From: Tyto alba
Taxonomy: Eukaryota; Chordata; Aves; Strigiformes; Tytonidae
DNA length: 64,000 bases
NCBI RefSeq assembly: GCF_018691265.1
Contig: NW_024881324.1
Location: 9,179,730 to 9,243,729 of the forward strand
Direction of reading: 5' to 3'
Part shown: positions 1 to 13,454 of the stretch, piece after piece
Numbering within the stretch: position 1 is the first letter of the stretch
Layout of the letters: every line of letters starts with the position of its first letter
Program-made: the position numbers and the translations under genes
Notes under the pieces: model-generated
Database searches by the model: none
What the model was told of the DNA's origin: nothing
The model's input: only the letters and a program-made list of their open reading frames with translations

Positions 1-79
1 GAATGGCTGCCAGCAAGGAGGAGTCCCAGCTCAAGGCCTCAAAACCGCTTGGAAAGCTGTTGCCCAGCTGATTACGTCC

Positions 80-290
80 CTGCTGAAAGGGTAAGGGCTT
101 CGGAGCAGTGTGCGCAGCAGATTAGACGCGCGGCTCCCGGCGCTGCCAGCAGAAGCTGCAGATCTGAACCGCCACGCGTCGTCTGCAAATACGCCCCGGT
201 GCGTACCCGCACTGTAACGTGCCTCTCAGCTCCACTGCTACAAAAATAATAGCCACACCGGTGAAACGGTAGTCCACGGGCTATGACCAC
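80..290. promoter_or_regulatory. Small CpG cluster
   Basis: About 20 CpG dinucleotides fall in roughly 210 bp, against almost none in the following 5 kb. The cluster includes CGCG steps near positions 129 and 175. Bases 1-79 before it contain a donor-like GGGTAAGG at about 88-95, but no frame there encodes anything recognisable. Clusters like this often mark a minor promoter, an enhancer or the edge of a larger CpG island extending beyond the window start. No TATA box or start codon context was convincing, so only the base composition is claimed. Confidence 0.45.
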
Positions 291-3200
291 ACTGCACGCT
301 AAACTCCCTCTGAAGCTAACCGGTCCATAAGAAATTTTAAAAACCAAGTGAAGGATGTGGTAAAACTCCTATCAGAAAAATAGTAAGGGCAGTGTCTCTT
401 TGAAAAAAATGGACAATTTGGCATTTGCAGTGTGTACAAGATGTCTTCATACACTTTCCTGATTCCTTGCCAGTAACTATTCAAAAAAGACCACTTAACA
501 AGCAAACAGGTCTTCAGCACAACAAATAATAAAAAAGAGAGCAAAGCTTGTGCTATTTAAATATCATGAAACATTCTGCTAATCATGCACAGATGGAAGT
601 ACAGACGCTTCTGCCAGACGCCTTGTTCAGAAACTTTGCTCTATTTTTAATTATTTGATGCACAGAGGACCTGTTTGCTGATTAAAAGGGCACTGCCTTT
701 AAAAGGACTCCATCAATATGGAGTCTAGTCTTGTTTTTAATGGAGGATTTTAAAAGTAGTAACTCATACCTCCAAGCTCCCTACACCAATTTTTGTAATC
801 TTATATGCATGTGGTTGGTACTTTTTTTCAGATGTTTCTCTCACCTTGGGAAACTGTCTACATATTAGAAAAGTGAAACTAACTATGCTCAAACTATTGT
901 TAAATACAGAGTAAACGCATTTGGAAAATGTGTATTTTCCTCCAATATCCTTTAGTTTGCGTTTTTTTGAGCATTACTTATAACAAGAAGGGGTATCAAT
1001 TTTCAGATAAAAGCATTATTTTTGACAGTTTTGCATTCAGTCAAAAGCCTAATTTTTTGAGAAAGCATATAATCTCCAAAATTATCAACCAAAATAGTTA
1101 TTAAATTCGGGGGTTTTAAAATCTACTATAACCACATTATCATTCCAATAGTCAGTTCTTGGCAAAAACACAGTGATACACAAAATAAACCAAACAAGCT
1201 CGTACTTTTTCACTTCATACCTTCTGTGAACTTCACTCATTCAGTGGGTACTTCATTCCTCCACTTCTCCATAGCAGTCCAGGAATTTTTCCCTCACTGA
1301 AGAGCCTCACTCAAAATGCATACCATGTTCAATTTCTTTTCTTTTTCTGAATGAAGTGCTTTTCAAACATTCTTTTTTGGTTTAGCTTATATTTTATCTT
1401 GAATGTTTTGCAATCTGTTACTACAAAATTTTGCCACTGGAGCAGAGACACGGTATGAGAACGACTGGAAGCCCAAGGAAAACTGCCCAAGCTGTCCCAT
1501 CAGTATGGCATGTGAAAATTGTATTATATTTTTAAAGCTTACTAACATTAACAATTTGAAGTGCTATTAACACAATAAAAGAATCCTTTGATTAGCAGAC
1601 CACATGATACGATGATAAAGTAATAGTGACCCCATTATCTTAGGAACCAATGGCCCAAATGGGGTGGTTCCCAGCTCATGCTCAGGTACAGAAAAAACAA
1701 CCAAATGATTTTTTTTTTTTTTTGGTTACAATGCCAGAATGTAATACGCAACTGATTTGTTAAAGACCAGCTGACAAGCCTGAAAAGCGAGATGCCTGCT
1801 GAAGAGACACTGCAGCTGGAAGCCAGGGAAGACTGACAGGGGCACACAGGACTGAAAATTCGATGTTTGGCCAGGGAAATAGGCATCCACAGTGAAGCTT
1901 CAGAGAAGAAATAGAGGGGATTTTCCCATGAGGAGAAGGGCAAGGCTGTATGGAGTGAAAGGCTTGTCCAGGCAGATCATTGGGGCTGCAAAGCTCAGAA
2001 TCCAGCTATGACTAATGAGGAAGGAAGAGAGGTAGATGAAACAACATTCAAATTTGCAGTTCTGCAGAAAATTACTGAGGTATTGAAACCCTCTGAGCAG
2101 AAATGGATTTTAGACACATAGAAACACACACAAAAAAATAAAGCCAAAGAAAGGGCCAACACACAATCAAAGTATCATGCAGGTAACAAACCCAGCGAGG
2201 GAGCTGTAGAAGTAGGTCAGATACACAGCAGTGAGAACTGCTGAGCATGGGAGAATCTCACTGGAGAAGGGGGTGCGGAGAAAAATTAATTGGCCAGCAA
2301 TAAGAGAATAAAGTCTGGAAAAGGTTAAAACAGGACAGAAGGATAAAAGGGCAAAACACTGCTTGGGCTATAAAAAGAAAAATTAGTCTAATTCACTGAC
2401 ACATCCACCTGAAGCATGGAAAGAAGCCCAATGACACCTGACTGAGGAACAGTTTTCACTCCCTCTTCACTTGGAGGAAAAGCCAAGCGAATGCTCAACT
2501 GCTGTATCTACCAAACTCAACTACCAAACAAGCAGTGTCTGATCAGCAATGCTGACCTGCCAGCAACAGCTCCGAGTCCAGAGGGCCCTGACACACCCTG
2601 GAGACCCCAGGCCAGGTCTTATGCTCTGTCACACCACATTTACACCCACGTGGTTCCATTCAAACCACCCAAGTAAGTAACAGAGGTGGGAACCCAACCC
2701 TTTATCCCACCGCAGCCTTTGTCTGAGCGCCTCGGTGCAACGCAGAACACACACAGTTCACATTAAACAAGATAAGGAGCATAAAACCCTGGTTGCTGCA
2801 GCACAGGCTGCACCACACTACTAGTTTCATAGAGACACTCTGGCTCAGCTGTATAAACAGCACCAAACACTGCAGCAGAAGTGTGTCTTAGTTTGCATTT
2901 CTTCCATTCCACACAGCCAACGTGACATTCAACAAGTTCGACTCCTTAGGTAACAGGGGCGTACTTGACTGCTGCTGTTTAATGTATTTCAGATGCTTAT
3001 TATAAGCCTTCTACCCACCTCAATTTTCCTTAGGGCCCTTTCTGGCTACACTCTAAGAGATAACAACATCTGGATAGTAGTGTCATATAACAAATGTCAT
3101 ACTTCCACTCAGGAATTACTTTAATTCACTCAGTCACTACACAGTGTATTCCCCCTGAATCTGCTGCTGAGATGCAATCAAAATAAACTGGCACTGACCA

Positions 3201-6200
3201 ACAAATGGTAGGACATACCCATGCTGGTTTTTATCACTCACAGCTGAAGACCAGGCACCAGGACTGAGTTACTCTGTCAGCTCGTGCAAATACGGAACAA
3301 AATACAGACTTCTACTCCTTCTTCAGTCCTTCCTGTATTGTAGTGCCACATATATTTTAAGACACTATATAACATACTCGTGTGCTATCCAAACAAGCAC
3401 ACAGTGCAATTTTAAACTATAGATTATTGGTCTGTAAGATCCACCATCATCCTCATTCCCTGTAAAATAGAACACAGACGCGTTACAGAGACAGCACTGC
3501 TGTGTCACTTATCTCCTCACAATTTAATTAATCAACTGTCAAGTTCACAAAGTTCACTATATCATTAACAACAAAAATATCAGGACAGATCACAGCAGAG
3601 ATCCAAGAAAATTTAGCAGCACTGACAAGTAGGAAACCTGAAACTTATCCCTGGTTCAAAGAGGAGACAGATAAGACCCAAGCAGAGAAGTGAAGCAGCT
3701 TCTCAGTTCTGCAGACTAGGAAGCACAAAGGCAAAGCATTTGCCCAGATCCACCAATTTGTCTTTGGCTATTCCACTGGCAAGTGTTGCTCACAGAGGAG
3801 TCATGCTGGCACAGGCCTGGGTAGCTGGTGGGGAAAAAAGGAGGGAGAATCCAGTGGAAAGAAATGCAAAATCTAGGATGTATTAGTTCTCTCATTTGTA
3901 ATAAGGTAGGGGGGAAGGTACCATTTCATTTGGGTGTCAGGGAGAGAATCGCAGTTATCAGCGGAGAAACCTCCACTGTATGTTAGTGAGTTGGGTTTTG
4001 TTTGTTTTAAATCAGATGCTCAAATCTTAAGACATTAGTATGCAATTAAAAACTTGTATTAGCTGAAAGATAATTTTCATGACATTCATACGGTAGTCTT
4101 TTACTTGCAGAAGTATTGATAGAAATAGCAGTATCAGTTTGTCTGGGGCCAAACATTTCACTTGAAACTTCGACCTTAATGACAAGCAACATTGCCCTGC
4201 TGAGGAAAGAAAATACCTGAGATGAAATTTGTACGTCCTTAGGCACAACCTCTTCTGAAATCATAGGCAACGCTGCCCGAGTAGAGTCTCAGTCCTTGGG
4301 AAAATGCTGATAGGCCCAGAGAGGCAGGTGAACAGAGGGTGGTTTGGCCAATTCACAGGTGGATGACCACCACTGCAACCTTCCGTCTCTGAGCAGGCAG
4401 TTGAAGACCAGCCCAAATCACCATCTAATAACTCCTTGGTTGCCTCTGTAAAATGAATCTGACACCAGGGCTCAGGATGCAGGTCCCTCCACAACAGCTA
4501 TAATGGTTCATAGAAGGATCTGTCAAGGCACAACTCCCAGGTATATAAGCAAACCTTTCAGATCACAGGCGAGGCATTCTGCTCATGGTCACAGCTTTCT
4601 TTCCTGATTTTTATGGAGGATTTCTGTTTACGGCAATGCCTATACAGCACTACCTGAGATTCCTTGAGTCATGAAAAAAAATGTAAATAGAAAAAAAAAA
4701 AAATAAATTTAAAAAAGGTTCAATGACCTTCTGCTAGGTTTTACTTATTTTATTATGCTCCCTACATATTGCATTTTATAAAATGTAAAATTTTATCTAT
4801 CTTACCCGCTTCCATCTTTGCTTTTGTACTAAATAAATTTTTAAAATAATCACCCAGGCTACAGCAAACATACAGACAGATAGAAAGTAGTTGTGTTCCT
4901 ATCTGAATTCTGTACTTCAAGCCACCTTTGATCAACTTGATTAATATTCCTTTCAAAAGATTTTATAGCTGGTGTACTTCAGGAACACAATTAGATTAAG
5001 CTGTTCTGAATTCTATGTTTCATAAAATTACTGTTCCTCTGATTAATTTTACAAAAAACACATGTAACTATGTACAAATGCATTTTTCTCATTGATAAAA
5101 CAAGCCTGTGACACAGCTTCCAGTACTGGCCAAGAGATACCATTGTGAATATCTAATAAATCAGCAAGCCTGATGATGCAATGTCATGTGAGCTAATACA
5201 CAAAAAACTACACTTCTTATTCAAGTAAAAGAAAAACCAGCCCAAATTCTCAGTTTACAGCACTGGATCAGCTAAAATGCAATTCTTCGGGTATCAGCAT
5301 CCGTGGGACAATGCCACCAGCTAGTCGAAGTGACTGCAGCTGATCCACAAACCTTCCTCTACTGAAGTCAATAATAAAATTTTAATCAAATTCGACAGCA
5401 TGCTTTCACACGGTTGGCTTTCACACAGTTGACTTTCAGAGGCACTGGGTCTGAACGGGACCCATCTGACTGGCGATCTGTGAGAGAGACTCCCTCTGAC
5501 CTTACCAGGGCTGCCATGCACAGGCTGATGCCACTTCACCCCATAAATCCCCTTGCCTGGCGCTGTAGCTAAGCACCACTGAACTCAGGTCCCCTCTAGG
5601 AACACTGCGATGTTGTAATTCGCAGTGAGGCTTGTCATGCATTCCCCAGCCAAAAACAAGGGTTGCTGTGGCCACTAGAGTAAAAGAATGTGAAAAGGGA
5701 TAGAGGAAGAATAAAAAAGACAGGTAACAGTAGAGAAAACAGAGTGACCATTTATTTAAGTATCTCATACTAAAACAACACAACAATCACCAGTATCAGC
5801 TAAACTGTCAAATAGATATTACAAGTAACAGTGGGGGTTTTTTAAAGAATAAAATTTCCTAAAACTGATTATTTCAGTGGAGAGGAACAATACACAGAAA
5901 ATAATCTGACACAAGCTTCTGCTTCTTAGCATCTAAATTATGTTAGGTTTTGGTTTGTTTTTTTGGATAAATTATGTATTTAAACATCCTGTTTGCAGTG
6001 CAACAGTAATATAAACCCCTCTTTTATGTTTTTGGCAAATGCTGCACATCACTCACGCTAAGCTTACCGTTAACTGTGAACTGTTAACATGTCTTAGTGT
6101 GGTTTCAGTGTTCCTATAGCAAGGCTAAACAGCATTTAGAAAACAATGATATCCCCAGGCTCGCACTGTAGTTTCTGAAGCACAGATTAAGCGCGGTATT

Positions 6201-6215
6201 CTGCTCAACAAGCTC
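291..6215. other. AT-rich noncoding stretch, no gene seen
   Basis: No frame over about 100 codons occurs and no protein is recognised. The DNA is AT-rich and CpG-poor. Homopolymer tracts are the only clear landmarks, for example T15 at 1709-1723 and an A tract near 4690-4702. A short near-tandem 15-bp motif (CTTTCACACGGTTGG and a variant) repeats around 5403-5433. The segment at 4270-4480 is more GC-balanced and may be an old repeat, but I could not name it. Confidence 0.6.
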
Positions 6216-6261
6216 ATCACTGTTAAGTAACTCATCAGAAAATAAAGAGGGAATTATCAAA
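6216..6261 (+). repeat. Diverged 46-bp direct repeat, copy 1
   Basis: This segment aligns without gaps to 6972-7017, with 40 of 46 positions identical. Both copies begin ATCACTG and contain AGAAAATAAAGA. Flanking sequence is not obviously related. It could be two fragments of one ancient interspersed repeat or an old local duplication. Confidence 0.6.
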
Positions 6262-6971
6262 TGGGAATTGCCAAGTAATTAGTTCTCTGAAGCAGATGAC
6301 ATACAACTGTTAAAGGGAGGGGCTTCCCTGTTAGTCATATGTCAGAGCAGAGTCTGCTAATCTGTAAATAAAAATGCATTACATATGATCAGTGCTATGG
6401 GGTTTTAACTCCGAGTGGTACATGGAGAATAAACTTACAACTTCTAGTGTAATAATCTACTAGGATTTTTTTTTCTCTTCCATACAGTGAATTTTCAAAC
6501 CATTCTGGATCCACTTGCTGTGGAACTACCTGGGGAAAGATATGAATACAGCACAGTACCATGCAGGGGATGTGCTCAGGGGCTACGGAAGATTTACTAT
6601 CACATTAATTTGAAAAATCAGTCACTACTCAGCTACTACACATGGCAGAGAAAAGGAATTGCACTAATGAGAAAGAATTCACTAGCACAGAATTTCTGAG
6701 CCCAGTAAAGGAGGATTAAGCCTGCTTTCTGTAATTACCCTTTTTCATTAAAGCCTGACTTTCTTTCAAGGAGCTGGCCTCACAGAAATGTTGAATTTAC
6801 AAAACTACAAGGGCCCTCACCCGTGGGTATCTGACAAACAAAAATGTGGTAACAGTCACAACCACACTCCAATATGAGTGAGAAACACTCCAACATTTGT
6901 ACTTTTTATAGAGCAGTGAGTGACTCAATAAATCCTGAAGCCAGGTTTACAGCTAGTCCCAAAATGGGTTG

Positions 6972-7017
6972 ATCACTGCTAAGTAACTGACCAGAAAATA
7001 AAGAAGGAATTGCCAAA
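6972..7017 (+). repeat. Diverged 46-bp direct repeat, copy 2
   Basis: This is the partner of 6216-6261, in the same orientation and about 0.75 kb downstream, with six substitutions and no indels. Four of the six differences are C/T or A/G transitions on one strand. No target-site duplication is evident around either copy. Confidence 0.6.
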
Positions 7018-8411
7018 CTTGGGGTTTGCCTCTATCGCAACATCTCACCACAAGAAACCCCTCAGCCAACACATTCAAATCCAGATGCTGCCACCTGGGA
7101 TAGCTTTCAATCAAAACTATCCCGCTGGTATCAGAGGCTAACTTTCACCGAAAAGCACACCCCAGGTATCGAGGCACAGCAAAACCCACCAGCACGCCAC
7201 TGCCCAGCACGCACAGCCCAGGGAGAGGGCAGGAGGAGGGCACGCACAGGCGCTGAGGCTTACGCACAACCACACGTCCCATCTAGTCACCTCACCACTT
7301 TTGGCCCTCAGCACGTAGAAGTTCTCCACCTCTTTAATACACTAACACCCAAAAGCCCACACTTTAAAGTAGTGCTAACAAGTTGCAGCATGTGGGACAG
7401 CAAGTCTCATTCTGTCTGCAGATACGCCTTTTTAAAACAGAAGATGGAAGGTGAATCAAACCTCAGGTCGTGGATTATATTGCATTATGAACTTGCGTTT
7501 TTATTTAGACAGATCACTACACCCAACTCCATTTACACTTTAGACCGTGTTACAAAACTTTCAATCAGTCAGACACCAGACCTTCAGTAACTGCAGAAGG
7601 AACAACAGAGCAAAAACATGAAAGGTCGTGGCTGAGGTGACAGGGTAGGGCGGAGGGAACCACAAAGCCTCATTTCTGAGACATCAGTCTGCACTCACAT
7701 CACTTCATTTACCTTTTGAGTTATTCACACACAAAACAAACAACTAAAAAATTAAAAATGATTTCTAATTACTATCCAATTATACCTAGTTCACATCTCC
7801 ATTTCACTCATCCTCTTAACATGCTAAACATCTCCATTGCCTACCTTCTTTTATCCCTACAGCCATTGTAGGCATCCATAAAGAGTATGAGAGGGAAGAA
7901 ATAAAACCAGGTATGATAAAAGGACACTGATATGGCAACCAAAAATCCACCATTGGACACATTAATACAGAGATGGATAGCTCTTTTTATGTTCACTACA
8001 AAGTATTTTAAAAGGGCAGATTGCTGTCCATTTACAGAGAGCAGTAGCCAGAAGTCTGCATAAAACAGAAATTATGTCTGTGTAAAAAATAAACCACATT
8101 AGGTAATGTTGAGACATACTTAGGGAAAATTCTGCCAAAAAAAAATTCTTACAAATGGGCTGCGGCTGTAAATTCAACCCGATACTATGATATGATTAAT
8201 AGATATCAAGTGACTCGACAGTGGAAAAGATCAAGAAGAAGTCGTTAGTCGTTAAAATGTCCAGTGTCTCACGCAAAATCCTCTACACACAACTGTTTAA
8301 AAGAAAGCACTGAGTCATTTGCCTACGTGGTAGAAGCCAGTGCACACTCTGAACAAATAACAATAACTCTGTTTTGTAGAGCAGGCTAAAATTAACTAAA
8401 GTCAGGATTTG
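7018..8411. other. Noncoding stretch, no gene seen
   Basis: AT-rich sequence with short frames only (at most about 70 codons), none recognised. A GC-richer patch at 7140-7320 includes a purine-rich GGGAGAGGGCAGGAGGAGGG run but few CpGs. No repeat family was recognised. Confidence 0.55.
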
Positions 8412-8435
8412 AAAAAAAAAAAAAAAAAAAAAAAA
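8412..8435 (+). repeat. A24 homopolymer
   Basis: An uninterrupted run of 24 A follows GGATTTG. It could be the tail of an old retroposon, but no recognisable element body precedes it. It is therefore recorded only as a mononucleotide repeat. Confidence 0.85.
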
Positions 8436-8574
8436 CAACCAAAAAAACTATCTCTATATTTTTAAATTTTATTTTTACTAATCCCCGTGTCCTTATTCAG
8501 GCAAGATGCTTAAGCAGGCTCTGCAAGAACGTTGCTTGCATTGGAGGGGTAAGCACACCTGGAACTCACACACA

Positions 8575-8955
8575 ACAGTGACGTCGCACCCTGAAGCCCA
8601 GGGTAAAGTCAAGCCTAAAGTAAAGTTTCTGAGATCTCATCTGGGGTGAGTTCAAACGCGTCCGATGCTTGGTCCCTCTGACAGACCCCGTGGTAATAAC
8701 GCACGTCTGCCTGAAACGGAGCGGGGCTGTCGCCACCTTCACCCCGCAACAAATGCAAAAGCCGGAAAGCCGATGGGTCTTGGCACGCGATGCTCCACCT
8801 CGAGCTGTGAAACCTATCTGTGCCTGCCCGCTGCACGGCGCCGCGCCACGCTTCTTCCACGTGTTACTACTGCGAGCTCCCTCCCGCCTGTTAGGCCCAG
8901 TGACAGAGAGAACGTTTCCAAGCAGGCAGTCGCTACCCCCGATACTTTTATTTCA
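8575..8955. promoter_or_regulatory. CpG cluster / small CpG island
   Basis: About 29 CpGs occur within roughly 370 bp, in otherwise CpG-poor surroundings. The left edge carries a CRE-like TGACGTCG at 8579-8586, and CACGTG at 8859-8864 is a perfect E-box. Overlapping open frames on both strands (about 80-110 codons) follow from GC richness and show no recognisable domain. This is a candidate minor promoter or enhancer. Confidence 0.5.
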
Positions 8956-11900
8956 CTTATTTACACAGTGGGCCTGATTTTGATCATTCCCTAGAGAAAA
9001 TGAGAACTAACTAACGAGGCCAACAGAGGTACCCCAAACTCAGCGACTAAAATCTCCAACAAGAAAAGAAGCCAAAACAAATCTGATCTGAGGTTTGCAA
9101 ATACAACACTATACTTAATGCTGCGCTGGTACAGAAAAAAAGCAGTACAGTATTATATTCCTGTCATGCCTCTGCATTAGACTTAAGTAGGTTATATTTT
9201 TTGTCCAAAACATTTGCTTAACATCTAATGTAGTCTTTCTCATGCAATCACAGGAAATGCCAGATGCTAAAATATTCAAGGTGACTTAGCAATACATTGT
9301 AGCTAACAAAATCTGATTATTCATAGGATTTGACCAATACACTGTAAACGATTACTTCTTCTAATTAAGAGATATAAGCCTTTCCTGGAGTAATCACTTC
9401 TACAAATAAATACAATTTCATACAACCCAAGCTCATTCTGAAAAAAAAAAAAAAAATTAAATGCTCCGTGGAAATTATAATGTCATAACAAAAAGCTTCC
9501 TTATATTCAATCTCCCAAGTCAATAGCTGCTACCAAGTCAGTTTTCTTCCAAAACAGAAAGACAAAACGTGTCAGCGCATGGACACTTTGTCTGGTTTTT
9601 CACTCTCAAGAATTTTTTATTGCTCTGAATAGATATAGTGGTTACAATCCACCCCCACCATTCAAGCTCATTTGCAAACCGTAACAGGCATGTCTTTGCA
9701 TGTAACTACTTGCTCAGACAACTTGCCTCTGAAACACAGCACCCTTCCCTGCAGCCACAATAAAATGTAAATTACGTGTTGCATACTTTTCTGTGACATG
9801 CTGTATACATTAAAAAGTTATTCTGCAATGAAGACTTTCTGATCAGCCCCTCGTAAACAGAATGCTATAGTAATTAAGTGTTCTCACTGTAAATAGAGAA
9901 AAAACATCCTTTGATTTTCTGCAAGTAACGACTACATTTCATTTTCTTTTATTTAAAGACATAGGCAATTTTCTTACAACCATTTATCTTCTTTTTTAAG
10001 CATTTGCAGTATTGCCAATACCAAGCACTCAAAAATAATATAACAGGTCCAAAAAACCAGGCTGGCTTAATGACAATCAGATTAAAGAAATAAAATAAAA
10101 ATTTATGTTCTTTATATTGGCAGTTTGATAATTGAGCCTTGAGACCTGTTTTTTTCAAAGTATTCTCCACGATCATTTGAGAAGGAGAGAGAGCAGGCCG
10201 ATGTATGTGCACCATCACAGCCTGTCTGGCTACATCATTTCAGGGGAAAAAAAAAAAATCAGAAAAAATGAAAAAATTCCTCAAACCAGAGTAAAAGACA
10301 CCCAGGCACATCAATAGGGACTAGTTATCCTGGGAAGTGTCCTTATGCCAGACAAAGTTTAGTGCACAGGAGGAACTCAGGACACTGGAAAAGTCAAGCA
10401 GGCTGCAAGCAACAGGCACCACTGAAAATGTTCATAAAAGCTCAGGAAGGATTTATACAATTTCATGCGTAGCATTTTACAACAAAAATCATAGCCTGTA
10501 AACCTTTCCATTCATACTATCATCTTTTAGTAACTGAATATGCTCTGACCTGAGGTTAGCACAAAGCCACTTATCTGGAACCCACTGTCCTGTAAGTCAC
10601 CAAACTGAGTCAACGGAGTTAATGGAATTTTTCTGACGAGAGTTTCTCAAGGACCTCTACTGCCAGGCAAGGGAAGTACAAACTGATCACGGGTAGGTAG
10701 CCACAGACACAAGTAAGGTGTCCACGCTGATGAGAGCCCAGAGCAGACATTGTACACTTGTTAGAGGAAATAAAAAGCACTATATTCTCACCTTATTGGC
10801 AGTGCGTATCTGTATGGTGAAGACAAAAATGAACGTGGTCACTGTCCTACAGGGGTCAAGAATAAGTTCACAGCTTGTATTGCTTGCCCTTCTGGCTTGG
10901 CCTGCGATGTGACTGTTGATCCAGGAGTTGAGGAGATGGAAACCAAAATAAAAAGAAACAAAACAACAGTTAAGAGTCAAACAATTTACAACATGCTAAG
11001 ACATCCCAATGAAGACTGAGAGAGACCGTTCTTGCTATTACTCAAGCACAAATAAACTGTAGATTTAATCCTGCAGACAGAGCACATACAGTAGAAAGCA
11101 CAGCCCATTCATTCAAACCGAGTGCTCTTTTCCTAAATGTTATCATAATGAGATGAAGAATCATAAGCAAGTTGAGATGACTGTCTTCACTGCCAACAGA
11201 ACATACTTTATTTGAGGAGGAGCATCATGCAGAAAACATACTGCTGCAACTACTACTATCAGGTGAAAAATAGTCAGGTTTGGGACTGTGACATTACCAT
11301 GTGCGCTATTTTGTCATTAACAGTGGCATGATAGAGTCAATGCATATTACTGCAAACTCCCAAATAATATAAGAAATGTGGGGAGGGGTGTTTCTATTTC
11401 TGTATTTTTTACTCAGTATACTTACAAAACGCCAGCATTAAATTTCTGCTGACATCACATATTAAACAAAATACATTGTGTTTTTTCACTTGGAATCTCA
11501 CCAAATATTCTTATCACTCCTGGGACAATAAAAGGATTTAGTGGAACCATCTCTCCCTCACTGAGAAGCATTTTTGTTGTTTTAGTTTATGAGCGTACTT
11601 ACTCGTTCCTATTTATGGGAGGATTTACACACATACTTAACTCTAGATAGGTTCTTTAATCAATCCTCATCCAGCAAAACCCTCACTGGGACGAGTATTA
11701 AAGCAACTTTACAGACTGGGACCAACGCACACACAGAGATTAGCATGTGTTGTACAACCACCTCGGACTACACCTCTGAGGAAAAAAATGAAGCATTACT
11801 TCTCAACACGTGCACTGAGATCAAAAAGGAATTATGGTCATCAATCCATCTGCCTTTTTGCAAAAGTCAGGAGTCTGTGAAGTTTGTTACATTTTAAAAT

Positions 11901-12224
11901 GTTAGTCATGTATCGGCTCAGCCAAAACCAAGTAAAGATCTTCAGCTTCAGAACAAGACTCCAAAATACAGTGCCTTTGTCCAAATACCTGTTTATTTAT
12001 TTAGAGCACTTACTCTTGCATAAAAGTAAAATGAAAGGATGAGGTCAGAATTTTCAGTCTGCAGAGCTTAGGCTACTGAAGTCACTGGAATACAGCATGT
12101 TATTTCATTGCAATTAAACTATTTACCTGTGCCAAGCCTGTCGTCCTTCTGTTTCTCACGCTAATTATATTTTTGTTAAAGCAGAGTTGGTTACAGCGGT
12201 CTCAAAAGGGCCCTACAACTCAAC
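8956..12224. other. AT-rich noncoding stretch, no gene seen
   Basis: No recognisable coding sequence. The stretch contains an A16 run at 9441-9456 and generally AT-rich unique-looking sequence. The left end (about 8958-8990) has TTTACACAGTGGGCCTGATT, which resembles the ancient amniote repeat noted at 13455-13790. Frames of at most about 100 codons (for example 11589-11897) have no domain signature. Confidence 0.55.
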
Positions 12225-12510
12225 CTGTTCTCAGCGCCCCGTGGATTGTACACACTGTACCTGTACAGTCGTCCACAGCAGCTGAACCATTCACAACCTG
12301 TACGCTGAGCCGTCACACAGCCCGACTCCCCTCAAGCGGCATCAGCGCGAGCTGCCTCGCACGCTGGAGTAGGCTTGCAGCTTCAGACCATCTATGCAAT
12401 GCTGACACGCGTTTCCTTCAGAGCCTGCCATACTCCTTTATTGCATTTCCTCTTCAATTAGTACACCACAACAAAAGCAGCGCGCTGGAGGAACAAGGAC
12501 AACGATAATC
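12225..12510. promoter_or_regulatory. Weak CpG cluster
   Basis: Around 17 CpGs occur in about 290 bp, including GCGCGAG and ACGCG steps, flanked on both sides by CpG-poor DNA. It overlaps a 111-codon plus-strand frame (12173-12508) with no recognisable protein. The composition is the only support. Confidence 0.35.
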
Positions 12511-13009
12511 CTGACTGCCGTCCCCTAAAATGTGCTGCTGAACTTCAGCAAGGGGAAAATTAGGCCTTGATTTTGTTTTACTAGCTACATTACCACAACA
12601 ACTATTTTTAAATTCTCATGTTTAAATCCTTAGTTGCTTTTCAGGTGACTGCATTTAAGTGTCTATTTTCTTAATTAACAGGAAACTAGGCCACTGGATC
12701 TATTACATAAAAATTTTTGTTAAGTGAAATTTCAGGTTTCTTGCAAATGTTTTTTAAAACAAGACTACTTTTTTTTCAACCTTTCTACATAAATTCAATC
12801 AGGCCAGGAGGGGAAGGGAGAAAAGTTGCACTGTTTATTTTCAGGAAGTCTTTTAACCGTGTATATATGGCCTTTTTGAAAATAATTACTTTCTAACACT
12901 CTTAGTCACATAGGTAATTTGTATTACAATAAAATACGTATAAGCAGCACGCAGCACACAAAGGCTCACTCTACAGGAGCCATCCTGTGCGCGATTATTT
13001 CACTCTCCC
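12511..13009. other. AT-rich noncoding stretch
   Basis: Nothing recognised. This is T-rich and A-rich unique-looking sequence between two CpG clusters, with no coding potential and no named repeat. Confidence 0.55.
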
Positions 13010-13330
13010 CAGCCAGTCCTCCTAACAGGCTCCTCTATTTCAAGCCACCTCCTCAGCACGGAGGCCCAAAACGGAGGCGGCCGTGCCGAGGAGAGGATAT
13101 TCTCTCCTAGCGAGAAAGGCAAGTTAGTTGTGGCACTGAAAAGCTGCACTTCAGGTGTAGGAAACTGGCCACGAACTCCCCATCCCCTCGCCCCTCCGAG
13201 GAGAAACGCCTCCGCTCGGCAGGCAGGCTGAGACCTGCAAACTCATCACACCGAGCCCAAGGCTGCCAGCTGCCTGGCACCGCAAGAGCTGAACCACCGA
13301 CAGGCAATTCTCATTACCTCCTCCAGCTCC
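13010..13330. promoter_or_regulatory. CpG cluster
   Basis: About 16 CpGs in roughly 310 bp, including GGAGGCGGCCGTGCCGAGG near 13074-13092. It forms part of a series of CpG-enriched patches leading up to the main island at 16 kb. No exon or start site can be assigned. Confidence 0.4.
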
Positions 13331-13454
13331 GGTGCTTTACCACCAGAGCGATTAAAATATCTATTTTACTGAGATATTTCTGGATTGCATTATGTTCCAG
13401 CCTGGTACTACAAGCGCTCGGGAGCTGTGGGTGCCAATGATTTCTCATCACTGA

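Noticed and set aside
1..95. Possible exon end with GGGTAAGG donor
   Set aside because: The three frames give no recognisable peptide, and the upstream boundary lies outside the window.
6470..6700. Acceptor-like T tract with CATACAG followed by a 70-codon frame
   Set aside because: No convincing donor or protein similarity. T-rich acceptor look-alikes are common in AT-rich vertebrate DNA.
8412..8435. A24 and other long A/T runs as retroposon tails
   Set aside because: None (8412, 14378, 32135, 43573, 49391) has an identifiable element body or flanking duplication, so they are listed only as homopolymers.
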